Origin: RFTU01 sp049423145
Lineage (GTDB): Bacteria; Pseudomonadota; Gammaproteobacteria; Burkholderiales; Burkholderiaceae_C
Assembly: GCA_049423145.1 (NCBI GenBank)
Contig: JBMSQF010000080.1
Coordinates: 1-8,694 of the forward strand
Reading direction: 5' to 3'
DNA length: 8,694 nt
Shown one piece after another: positions 1 to 6,110 of this stretch; the stretch's first letter is position 1, and every line of letters begins with the position of its first letter. The notes under the pieces were generated by a model. It was not told the DNA's origin. It saw only the letters and a program-made list of their open reading frames with translations, and did no database searches. Position numbers and translations under genes: made by a program.

Positions 1-1212
1 CGGGCCGTGCATCTTGGGCTTGACGATGTAGACCGAGCCCTTGCGGGAATTTCGGATCGTCTGGCCCTTGGCAGGTCTGAGGTCGTGCAGCGCGGTGGTC
101 ACCGTGACCACGGCGTCCATGATGCCCTCCGGAATCTCCGAGCGCTTGTCGCCCCAGAGGATGGCCGGATTCGTCATGAGATGGCCCACGTTGCGCACGA
201 ACAGAAGCGAGCGGCCGTGCAGGGTCACCGGCTTGCCCTTGGCGCCGGTGTAGCGACGGTCTTCGTTCAGGCGTCGCGTGAAGGTCTTGCCGCCCTTGGC
301 CACCTCCTCCGTGAGCGTGCCCTTGAGGATGCCCAGCCAGTTGGCGTAGCCCGCCACCTTGTCTTGCGCATCCACCGCGGCCACCGAGTCTTCCAGGTCC
401 AGGATGGTGCTCAGCGCCGACTCCACCACGAGGTCACTCACGCCAGCGGCATCCGCCTTGCCGATGGGATGCCCGCGGTCCACTTGGATCTCCAGGTGGA
501 TACCGTTGTTGCGCAACAGGATGGCCGAGGGTGCGGCAGCGCTGCCCTGGTAGCCGATGAACTTCGCCGGCTGGACCAAACCGGTCACCGTTCCATCCTG
601 GAGCGTGACCTTCAGTGCGCCGCCTTGCACGCTGTAGAGCGTGCTGTTGCGGTGTGAGCCCGAGGCCAGCGGGGCCACACGGTCCAGGACATGGCGCGCA
701 TATTCGATCACCTTGGCGCCACGCACCGGGTTGTAGGCGCCGCGCCGCTCTGCACCATTGGCCTCGCTGATGGCATCGGTGCCGTACAGCGCGTCATAGA
801 GCGAGCCCCAGCGCGCATTCGCCGCATTCAGGGCGTAGCGGGCGTTCAGGATGGGCACCACCAGTTGCGGGCCGGCCAACTGGGCCACCTCCTCATCCAC
901 GCCCGTGGTCTCGCACTGCACATGCTCGGGCGTCGGCACAAGATAGCCGATCTCTTTGAGAAAGGCCTTGTACTTGGGCATGTCGCCGATCGGGCCCGGG
1001 TGGGCCTTGTGCCAGGTGTCCAGCTGGTGCTGCAGGCGGTCACGCTCGGCCAAAAGGGCCGCATTGCGGGGCGCCAGATCGTGCACGATGGCGGAAAACC
1101 CCTTCCAAAAGGTCTCGGGATCCAAGCCCGTTCCGGGCAGCACTTGCTTTTCGATGAACTGGTGGAGTTCAGTGGCCACTTGAAGGCCGTGGGTGGCAAT
1201 TCGCTTGGTCAT
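1..1212 (-). CDS. glcB: Malate synthase G, N-terminal part (cut by left window edge)
   Basis: Condenses glyoxylate with acetyl-CoA to malate in the cytoplasm, in the glyoxylate/glycolate assimilation route. The visible 404 codons run from the ATG at 1212 to an in-frame MHGP at the window edge; the family is about 720–730 residues, so roughly 320 C-terminal residues (with the catalytic Asp and Cys region) lie outside. Recognisable blocks are VLPGTGLD (about 24–31), NARYALNAANARWGSLYDAL (123–142), ILDLEDSVAAVD (270–281) and LLFVRNVGHLM (336–346). By recalled alignment, E274 and R340 match the metal-binding Glu272 and glyoxylate-binding Arg338 of E. coli GlcB. The long insert between the N-terminal clasp and these blocks is typical of isoform G rather than A. 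The ATG gives an N-terminus about two residues longer than E. coli's. An in-frame TTG at 1254 with no stop between is possible but less likely. No Shine-Dalgarno precedes the ATG. Transcribed divergently from argS. Confidence 0.96.
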   Translation of the reverse strand, partial: MTKRIATHGLQVATELHQFIEKQVLPGTGLDPETFWKGFSAIVHDLAPRNAALLAERDRLQHQLDTWHKAHPGPIGDMPKYKAFLKEIGYLVPTPEHVQCETTGVDEEVAQLAGPQLVVPILNARYALNAANARWGSLYDALYGTDAISEANGAERRGAYNPVRGAKVIEYARHVLDRVAPLASGSHRNSTLYSVQGGALKVTLQDGTVTGLVQPAKFIGYQGSAAAPSAILLRNNGIHLEIQVDRGHPIGKADAAGVSDLVVESALSTILDLEDSVAAVDAQDKVAGYANWLGILKGTLTEEVAKGGKTFTRRLNEDRRYTGAKGKPVTLHGRSLLFVRNVGHLMTNPAILWGDKRSEIPEGIMDAVVTVTTALHDLRPAKGQTIRNSRKGSVYIVKPKMHGP

Positions 1213-1335
1213 GTCGCGGGAATCAAGTTCAGCAAACCCTCTATTGTCTTCCAAGCCAGGACAAGCCCCAGCTCCCCATCGCTGCCGAGGGCGCCGCACC
1301 CTCGCCACGCCACGCCCGCACCTAGAATCCCACCC
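1213..1335. other. Divergent intergenic region between glcB and argS
   Basis: This 123-bp region must carry the promoters of both divergent genes unless they lie inside coding sequence. On the plus strand the only good element is TAGAAT at 1323–1328. On the minus strand a weak -10-like GACAAT (complement of 1243–1248) lies about 30 bases upstream of the glcB ATG, without a matching -35 at standard spacing. The right half (about 1261–1322) is very C-rich with repeated CCACG units. I see no small ORF, terminator or clear operator palindrome. The role as a promoter region is inferred from gene orientation. Confidence 0.6.
1323..1328 (+). promoter_or_regulatory. Candidate -10 box of a leaderless argS promoter
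   Basis: TAGAAT matches the TATAAT consensus at 5 of 6 bases. It is followed by seven bases (CCCACCC) and then the argS ATG at 1336. Because transcription normally begins 6–8 bases after the -10 box, the start would fall at or one base before the ATG, giving a leaderless mRNA. This agrees with the absence of any Shine-Dalgarno before argS. No TTGACA-like -35 is visible at 15–19 bp spacing (1298–1307 is C-rich), and there is no extended -10 TG, so the call rests on the hexamer and its position. Confidence 0.45.
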
Positions 1336-3084
1336 ATGATCCAAGTGAAGAATGCGCTCCAGGCGGCCTTGGAAGCGGCCGTGGGCTCGGTGGCGCCGGG
1401 TCACGGGCTTTCCCCGGTCTTCGAGTCGCCCCGTCAGGCCTCCCATGGTGACCTCGCCATCACGGTGGCCATGGCGCTGGCCCGGCCCCTGAAGAAGAAT
1501 CCCCGTGAATTGGCCCATTCGCTGGTGGAGGCCCTGCAGGCCCAACCGGCGGTTCATCAGTGGGTGCAGGACCTGGAGATTGCCGGCCCAGGCTTCATCA
1601 ACCTCCGTCTCAAGGCGGAAGCGCGTCAATCCGTGGTCAGCGAAGTGCTGCAGCAGGGCCGCTGTTTCGGAAGCCGCGCGCTGGACAAGCGGCCCGTCAT
1701 GGTCGAGTTCGTCTCGGCCAACCCCACGGGCCCGCTGCATGTGGGCCACGGGCGACAGGCCGCCCTCGGCGATGCCTTGTGCAACCTCCTGGCCTCTCAG
1801 GGCGCCCAGGTCCACCGCGAGTTCTACTACAACGATGCCGGCGTGCAGATCGCCACCCTGGCGCTGTCGGTGCAGGCGCGCGCGCACGGGCTCAAGCCCG
1901 GCGATGCCCAGTGGCCTGAAGCCGCCTACAACGGTGACTACATCGCCGACATCGCGCAGGATTTTCTGGCCCGCAAAACGGTTCAGGCCGATGACCGCAC
2001 CTTCACCGCCAGCGGCGATGTGGAAGACCTCGACAGCATCCGCCAGTTCGCCGTGGCCTACCTCCGCCATGAGCAGGACCTGGACCTTCAGGCCTTCGGC
2101 GTGCGCTTCGACCACTACTACCTCGAGTCGGGGCTGTACACGAGCGGTCGCGTCGAGCAAACCGTCTCGCGCCTGGTGGCTGCCGGCAAGACCTATGAGG
2201 AGGGTGGTGCCCTGTGGCTGCGCAGCACCGACTACGGCGACGACAAGGATCGTGTGATGCGCAAGTCGGCCACCGTGGACGCAGAGGGCCGCGAAATGCA
2301 GGGCGGGTACACCTACTTCGTGCCCGACGTGGCCTACCACGTGCACAAGTGGGAACGCGGCTTCCAGCAGGTCATCAACGTTCAGGGCAGCGACCACCAT
2401 GGCACCATTGCCCGGGTGCGCGCGGGTCTGCAGGCCGCGGGCGTGGGCATTCCGCAGGGCTGGCCCGACTACGTGCTCCACAAGATGGTCACGGTGATGA
2501 AAGGTGGGCAGGAGGTGAAGATCTCCAAGCGCGCAGGCAGCTACGTGACGCTCAGAGACCTCATCGACTGGACCAGTCGCGATGCGGTGCGTTTCTTTCT
2601 GATCAGCCGCAAGGCCGACACCGAATTCACCTTCGATGTGGATCTGGCCCTGCAGCAGAATGACGAAAATCCAGTCTTCTATGTGCAGTACGCCCACGCG
2701 CGCATCTGTTCGGTGCTCGAGCAGTATGCGAGCGCTGGCGGTACGGTCGAGCAGCTGTCTGGCGCCAAGCTGGTGCGGCTGACGGCACCCACCGAATTCA
2801 CTTTGATGCTCAAGCTTTCGCAGTACCCCGACATGCTCACGGCCGCCGCAAAGGACTTGGCTCCCCATGATGTGGCCTTCTACGCGCGTGATCTCGCCGG
2901 CGCCTTCCACACCTATTACGCCGCAGAGCGCTTCCTGGTGGACGACGCCGAACTCGCACGGGCTCGGATGGCCTTGTTGCAGGCCACGCGGCAGGTGCTG
3001 GCCAATGCCCTGTCCATCGTGGGCGTGAGCGCACCGCAGCGCATGGAGCGGCCCGCCGCCGCAGCAGCAGGAGTCAGCGCATGA
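1336..3084 (+). CDS. argS: Arginyl-tRNA synthetase
   Basis: Cytoplasmic class I aminoacyl-tRNA synthetase that charges tRNA-Arg with arginine, using ATP. The 582-residue product is close to the usual 560–580. The N-terminal Add1-type tRNA-binding domain includes the block SPRQASHGDLA (31–41). The Rossmann-fold core carries VEFVSANPTGPLHVGHGR, with the HIGH-type motif HVGH at 135–138. The second signature is KISKRAG (395–401), the degenerate KMSKS form usual in ArgRS. A C-terminal DALR anticodon-binding domain follows from about NPVFYVQYAHAR (446 onward). The reading frame stays open upstream to 691, but that stretch is antisense to glcB. The family N-terminus MIQVKNALQ sets the start at 1336, directly behind a -10-like box. 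The last dozen residues are an Ala-rich extension (RPAAAAAGVSA) holding the ribosome binding site of the next gene. First gene of an argS–SPOR–dsbA cluster. Confidence 0.97.
   Translation: MIQVKNALQAALEAAVGSVAPGHGLSPVFESPRQASHGDLAITVAMALARPLKKNPRELAHSLVEALQAQPAVHQWVQDLEIAGPGFINLRLKAEARQSVVSEVLQQGRCFGSRALDKRPVMVEFVSANPTGPLHVGHGRQAALGDALCNLLASQGAQVHREFYYNDAGVQIATLALSVQARAHGLKPGDAQWPEAAYNGDYIADIAQDFLARKTVQADDRTFTASGDVEDLDSIRQFAVAYLRHEQDLDLQAFGVRFDHYYLESGLYTSGRVEQTVSRLVAAGKTYEEGGALWLRSTDYGDDKDRVMRKSATVDAEGREMQGGYTYFVPDVAYHVHKWERGFQQVINVQGSDHHGTIARVRAGLQAAGVGIPQGWPDYVLHKMVTVMKGGQEVKISKRAGSYVTLRDLIDWTSRDAVRFFLISRKADTEFTFDVDLALQQNDENPVFYVQYAHARICSVLEQYASAGGTVEQLSGAKLVRLTAPTEFTLMLKLSQYPDMLTAAAKDLAPHDVAFYARDLAGAFHTYYAAERFLVDDAELARARMALLQATRQVLANALSIVGVSAPQRMERPAAAAAGVSA
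3069..3073 (+). promoter_or_regulatory. Shine-Dalgarno for the SPOR-domain gene
   Basis: AGGAG lies 7 bases before the ATG at 3081, inside the last codons of argS. It supports translation of the downstream gene from this ATG rather than from the internal ATG at codon 24, and it adds to the coupling expected from the ATGA overlap. Confidence 0.7.
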
Positions 3085-3773
3085 ATGCGAAGCGCCAAGG
3101 ACCCGCGCACACCCAGCCGCTGACGTTCAGCAGCCCGCCGGCACCATGCATGCGGCGGCGCAAGGACCAAGCGGGCGGCACCCTAGTGGGCTTGATCATC
3201 GGTCTGCTGGTGGGCCTGGCGGTGGCCTTGGTCGTGGCGCTGTATGTCAGCAAGGTGCCGGTGCCCTTCGTCGACAAACTGCCCCAGCGCACAGCCGACC
3301 AGGATGCGGCCGAGGCCGAACGCAACAAGAACTGGAACCCGAACGCACCGCTGGCCGGCAAAGCCGGCGTTCCCCCCAGTGCGGGTTCGGATGCAGATGC
3401 CCAGACTGCAGCGCAGGCTGCCAGCGGCGCCAGCGCACCCACTGCAGCCGCCGGGATCCCTCTCCCACCCGGAACCGTGCCCGCTGCGGCCGCTCGTCCG
3501 CCTGCGCTGGACCCACGTCCGGAGGTCACCGGCCTGTTCATCCAGGCTGGTGCCTTCGGCAAGCCCGAAGATGCCGAACAGCAGCGCGCCCGCTTGGCGA
3601 TGCTGGGCTTCTCTGCCCGGATTTCCGAGCGCGACCAAGGCGGGCGCCTGGTCTACCGCGTTCGCGTGGGCCCTTACGAAACCCGCGAGGAGACTCAGGG
3701 CCCCATGGACCGTCTGCAAGCCGCCGGCATCGAGGTCAGCCTCGTGCGGGTAGAACGCAGCGCAGCGCCGTGA
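3081..3773 (+). CDS. Membrane-anchored SPOR-domain protein, FtsN-like
   Basis: Probably a division-associated inner-membrane protein whose periplasmic SPOR domain binds denuded peptidoglycan at the septum. The 230-residue product has a short basic cytoplasmic N-terminus (MRRRK at 24–28), one hydrophobic segment at about 33–56 rich in Gly, Leu and Val, then a periplasmic linker. Residues 90–148 of the linker are low-complexity Ala/Pro/Gly. The C-terminal SPOR domain spans about 150–225, with the typical first strand FIQAGAF (153–159) and VYRVRVGPY (191–199) and a final helix-strand pair. Topology is therefore FtsN-like (cytoplasm-in, bitopic), although shorter than E. coli FtsN at about 319 residues. 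A SPOR gene directly after argS is, from memory, also seen in Pseudomonas, which supports an FtsN assignment without proving it. The start overlaps the argS stop as ATGA and has an AGGAG site. dsbA follows 49 bp later. It could be another SPOR protein, so no symbol is given. Confidence 0.88.
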   Translation: MNAKRQGPAHTQPLTFSSPPAPCMRRRKDQAGGTLVGLIIGLLVGLAVALVVALYVSKVPVPFVDKLPQRTADQDAAEAERNKNWNPNAPLAGKAGVPPSAGSDADAQTAAQAASGASAPTAAAGIPLPPGTVPAAAARPPALDPRPEVTGLFIQAGAFGKPEDAEQQRARLAMLGFSARISERDQGGRLVYRVRVGPYETREETQGPMDRLQAAGIEVSLVRVERSAAP

Positions 3774-3805
3774 CCGTCGACCGCCGCCCCCATTCGAATC
3801 CGCCT

Positions 3806-3811
3806 AAAGGA
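3806..3811 (+). promoter_or_regulatory. Shine-Dalgarno for dsbA
   Basis: AAAGGA lies 11 bases before the dsbA ATG, in the 49-bp gap after the SPOR gene. The spacing is somewhat long, but it is the only purine-rich site available. No convincing separate promoter is visible in the gap, so dsbA is probably transcribed with argS and the SPOR gene. Confidence 0.5.
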
Positions 3812-3822
3812 CCTCTTCCGCG

Positions 3823-4485
3823 ATGAAACGCCGTACCTTCCTCCATCAACAAGCCTTGAGCGCGGCCGCCTTGGCCGCCGGAAGCGCACTGGCCCTGGGT
3901 TCCGCCGCCGTGCAAGCGCAGGGCGGCTTCGTCGAAGGCCGTGACTTTCGGCGCTTGGCCAATCCGGCGCCTGTGCCCGGGCACGGCAAGATCGACGTGG
4001 TCGAGTTCTTCTGGTACGGCTGCCCCCACTGCAACGCGTTGGAGCCGGCGCTGGAGGCCTGGGCCTCCAGGCTCCCCGCGGATGTGGCGTTTCGCCGCAT
4101 GCCGGTCATCTTCGGCGCCCTGCACGAAGCCCATGCCCGCCTGTTCTTTGCCCTGGAGGCCCTGGGGCAACTCCCCAGCCTGCACAAGCGCGTGTTCGCT
4201 GCCCTGCATGTACAGCGCCGCCGCCTCGACAAGCCCGAAGACATCGCATCCTTCGTGGCGGAGCAGGGCGTGGACAAGGCCAAGTTCCAAGAGGCCTACA
4301 ACAGCTTTGGCACGGCCTCCAAAGTGAGGCAGAGCCAGCAACTGGCTCAGGCCTACGCGCTCGATGGCGTCCCCGCACTGGGGATCGCCGGCCGTTTCCT
4401 GACGGCCGGTTCCATGGCCGGCAGCAACGAACGCGCCCTTCAGGCGGCCGACTTCCTCATCGACCGCTCGCGTAGACCGGCTTGA
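3823..4485 (+). CDS. dsbA: Thiol:disulfide interchange protein DsbA
   Basis: Periplasmic oxidase that transfers its disulfide to newly exported proteins and is normally reoxidised by DsbB in the membrane. The 220-residue product has a signal peptide (about 1–32, probable cleavage VQA|QGG), then a thioredoxin fold. The active site is FFWYGCPHC with the catalytic pair C67 and C70; CPHC is the classical DsbA dipeptide choice. A helical insertion occupies roughly 95–165. The cis-proline loop GVPALGI has Pro184, followed by RFLTAGSMAGS as in betaproteobacterial DsbA. The two active-site cysteines are the only ones in the mature protein, as expected for a DsbA needing no structural disulfide. The signal begins MKRRTFLHQ, resembling the twin-arginine motif RRxFLK, whereas E. 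coli DsbA uses SRP/Sec. Its 3' end overlaps the convergent holA by 29 bp. Confidence 0.95.
   Translation: MKRRTFLHQQALSAAALAAGSALALGSAAVQAQGGFVEGRDFRRLANPAPVPGHGKIDVVEFFWYGCPHCNALEPALEAWASRLPADVAFRRMPVIFGALHEAHARLFFALEALGQLPSLHKRVFAALHVQRRRLDKPEDIASFVAEQGVDKAKFQEAYNSFGTASKVRQSQQLAQAYALDGVPALGIAGRFLTAGSMAGSNERALQAADFLIDRSRRPA
4051..4070 (+). repeat. Perfect 9-bp inverted repeat inside dsbA
   Basis: CTGGAGGCC (4051–4059), a 2-base spacer TG, then GGCCTCCAG (4062–4070). In RNA this could form an 8-bp GC-rich stem with a 4-base loop. It encodes Leu-Glu-Ala-Trp-Ala-Ser, just after the CPHC active site. There is no following T-run, so it is not an intrinsic terminator. It may be a chance product of high GC and common codons. 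Confidence 0.5.
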
Positions 4486-5536
4486 AGCAGGCCAGGGCCT
4501 GCGCCATCAGTCGGGCCAAGGCCTGCCAGGGGTCATGGGGCCATGCCGGGTCCCGCAGACCCTTGACCACACCGTCCACCGTACTGGCCGCCTGCACCAG
4601 GGCAGCCAGTTCGTCCATCGACACCCGCGGCGCCACGCGCTCGAAAAGGCGTTCTTTGAGGCCCCACACGCGCTGCTCGCGCAAGGCCATGGGCAGGGGC
4701 TTGCCCTGCTGCAGCGCGTCCTTGACGCGCCACAAGGCGCGCAGGTCCTCTGCCAGGGTCCAGTGCACCAGGACGGGCGCTTCGCCGGCGGCTTGAAGGC
4801 CTTCCAACATGCGCCGCGCCCGCGCGGCCTGGCAGGCCAGCACCGCCTCAGACAGCTTGAACACGTCGTAGCGCGCCACATTCAGCACGGCGTTTTCCAC
4901 CTGCTCCCAACCGAGCGTCCCGGGCGCATGCAGCAGCGCCAGCTTCTGGATCTCCTGATGGGCTGCCAGCAGATTGCCCTCCACGCGATCGGCCAGAAAG
5001 GACAAGATGCGCTGTGCTTCATCGCCCGGCGCCAACTCCAGCCCCTGCTGCTGCAGGCGGCGCGCCATCCAAGCGGGCAGGTCCTTGCGGTCCACCGGAT
5101 CGATCCGGATGCTCACACCTGCGGCCTCCAAGGCGGCAAACCAGGCGCTGGAGGCCTGTTGTCGGTCCAACCGTGGGAGGAAGACCAGGGTGCAGACCTC
5201 CTCGCTGAGCGCCTGGCAATATTGCTGTAGCGCTGCCGAGCCGTCCTTGCCCGGCTTGCCCGAAGGGATGCGGATCTCGATGAGCTGCTTGTCCGCGAAC
5301 AGGCTCATGGCGCGCGCGCTGGCCAAGACACCGCTCCAATCAAAGTGCGCACCGCTGACGGTGTGGACCAGCCGATCGGTGTGCCCCGCCGCACGCGCCG
5401 CCGCTCGAACCAGGTCCCCGGCTTCTTGGGTGAGCAAGGGATCGTCACCATGAATCACATAGAGGGAACTCAGGCGCCGTCCGCCTTGCGCTGCTGCCGC
5501 AAGATGCGGGCTCAATTGATCAGCGCGCAGCTGCAT
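4457..5536 (-). CDS. holA: DNA polymerase III subunit delta
   Basis: Clamp-loader subunit that opens the beta sliding clamp and loads it onto primed DNA together with gamma/tau and delta'. The 359-residue product matches the family length (E. coli 343). The N-terminal domain has the delta signature LYVIHGDDPLLTQEA (about 25–39) and the AMSLFADKQLIEIRIP block near 75–90, which corresponds to the clamp-binding region (AMSLFAS in E. coli). Middle landmarks include PRLDRQQASSAWFAALE, VEGNLLAAHQEIQKLALL and VLNVARYDVFKLSEAVL. The C-terminal collar domain contains GEAPVLVHWTLAEDLRALW. Degenerate AAA+ features without a Walker A lysine are normal for delta. The ATG lies two bases after the lptE stop (TGACCATG) with no clear Shine-Dalgarno, so translation probably depends on lptE. 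Its 3' end overlaps dsbA tail to tail. Last gene of leuS–lptE–holA. Confidence 0.95.
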   Translation of the reverse strand: MQLRADQLSPHLAAAAQGGRRLSSLYVIHGDDPLLTQEAGDLVRAAARAAGHTDRLVHTVSGAHFDWSGVLASARAMSLFADKQLIEIRIPSGKPGKDGSAALQQYCQALSEEVCTLVFLPRLDRQQASSAWFAALEAAGVSIRIDPVDRKDLPAWMARRLQQQGLELAPGDEAQRILSFLADRVEGNLLAAHQEIQKLALLHAPGTLGWEQVENAVLNVARYDVFKLSEAVLACQAARARRMLEGLQAAGEAPVLVHWTLAEDLRALWRVKDALQQGKPLPMALREQRVWGLKERLFERVAPRVSMDELAALVQAASTVDGVVKGLRDPAWPHDPWQALARLMAQALACFKPVYASGR

Positions 5537-5538
5537 GG

Positions 5539-6108
5539 TCAGGTGGCCGCCGGCGGCAGCACCACCGCCTCCAGTCGTCTCGTGATCTGCAGGGCCACGT
5601 CACGCTCGAGCACGCGAAAGATTTCCTCCTCCTCGCGCGCCTTGGCCAAGGCAGCACTCTCGTTGGTGGCCATGTCGCGCTGCAGGACGAGGTCGGTGGT
5701 GTCGATGAGCATGCGCCCCTGGGGAGTCGCCAGGGAAAACCGGACCCGCAAGCGCAGCACCAACTCGCGCACCAGGCCGGTGGCCGTCAGACCGGTGACC
5801 ACCTTTTCGCGCTGCGCTCCCTCCAGGCGCAATACCACCTGCGCTTGGGCAGCCGTGTCGACCAACTGAACGCGCCCGCCCAACTGGCGCCGCAATTCCT
5901 GAGCCATGGACGAGTTCAGCGTCGGCCCGGCCAGGAACAGCCTGGAGAAAGTCAGGGCGGTCGCGCCCCGCAGCTTGAAGCCGCACCCACCCAAGGACCA
6001 GGCACCCAGCCCCAGTGCGGCCTGGCCAAGCAGGCCCAGGCAAGACCGCCGTGGCAGAGCAACCGCCTCAGGAGCGGTGCACGGCATAGCAGCGGCCGGA
6101 GGCCTCAT
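5539..6108 (-). CDS. lptE: LPS-assembly lipoprotein LptE
   Basis: Outer-membrane lipoprotein that plugs the LptD barrel and helps insert lipopolysaccharide into the outer leaflet. From the ATG at 6108 the product has 189 residues. The N-terminal signal has an unusually long first part with twin arginines (LPRRSCLGLLG, R20–R21), a hydrophobic stretch rich in Gly, Ala and Leu, and a lipobox LGGC with acylated C42. GFKLRG follows, the usual LptE continuation. Gly rather than Asp at position +2 fits sorting to the outer membrane. The rest is the small alpha/beta domain, with TFSRLFLAGP, an ELRRQL helix and a long C-terminal helix (ESAALAKAREEEEIFRVLERDV). A GTG one codon upstream (6111) is possible, but the ATG forms a TGATG overlap with the leuS stop and is preferred. 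Another ATG at 6087 would shorten the signal to a more usual length. Second gene of leuS–lptE–holA. Confidence 0.92.
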   Translation of the reverse strand: MRPPAAAMPCTAPEAVALPRRSCLGLLGQAALGLGAWSLGGCGFKLRGATALTFSRLFLAGPTLNSSMAQELRRQLGGRVQLVDTAAQAQVVLRLEGAQREKVVTGLTATGLVRELVLRLRVRFSLATPQGRMLIDTTDLVLQRDMATNESAALAKAREEEEIFRVLERDVALQITRRLEAVVLPPAAT

Positions 6109-6110
6109 CA
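6106..6110 (-). promoter_or_regulatory. leuS stop / lptE start overlap (TGATG)
   Basis: On the minus strand the leuS TGA (6110–6108) shares its final A with the lptE ATG (6108–6106). There is no purine-rich Shine-Dalgarno in the preceding bases, which are GTGGTGGTG. Reinitiation by ribosomes ending leuS is the likely way lptE is translated. This overlap decides the preferred lptE start over the GTG at 6111. Confidence 0.65.

Noticed and set aside
7..657. 216-codon plus-strand frame opposite glcB
   Set aside because: It is antisense to the well-conserved malate synthase G core and has no family resemblance.
1243..1248. GACAAT on the minus strand as a glcB -10 box
   Set aside because: It matches only 4 of 6 consensus bases and has no -35 at proper spacing. 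Mentioned in the intergenic entry but not called as a promoter.
691..1335. N-terminal extension of the argS reading frame (open back to 691)
   Set aside because: It is antisense to conserved glcB codons, and the ArgRS family N-terminus begins at the ATG at 1336. The open frame is a by-product of high GC.
3146..3826. 226-codon frame overlapping the SPOR gene and running into dsbA
   Set aside because: It is out of frame with the SPOR protein, rich in Arg/Gly/Pro/Ser as expected of a shifted frame, and has no domain.
4401..4424. GCCGG…CCGGC hairpin near the end of dsbA, considered as a terminator
   Set aside because: The stem is only 5 bp, there is no T-run after it, and it lies in conserved DsbA codons.
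5147..5157. Recurrence of GCGCTGGAGGCCTG in dsbA and holA as a possible dispersed repeat or uptake sequence
   Set aside because: Only a couple of copies exist, and the shared string is built of frequent codons (CTG GAG GCC) and their complement. No array or conserved flanks.
4535..5230. 231-codon open frame opposite holA
   Set aside because: It is a shadow of the HolA reading frame, with no recognisable domain and composition typical of antisense frames.
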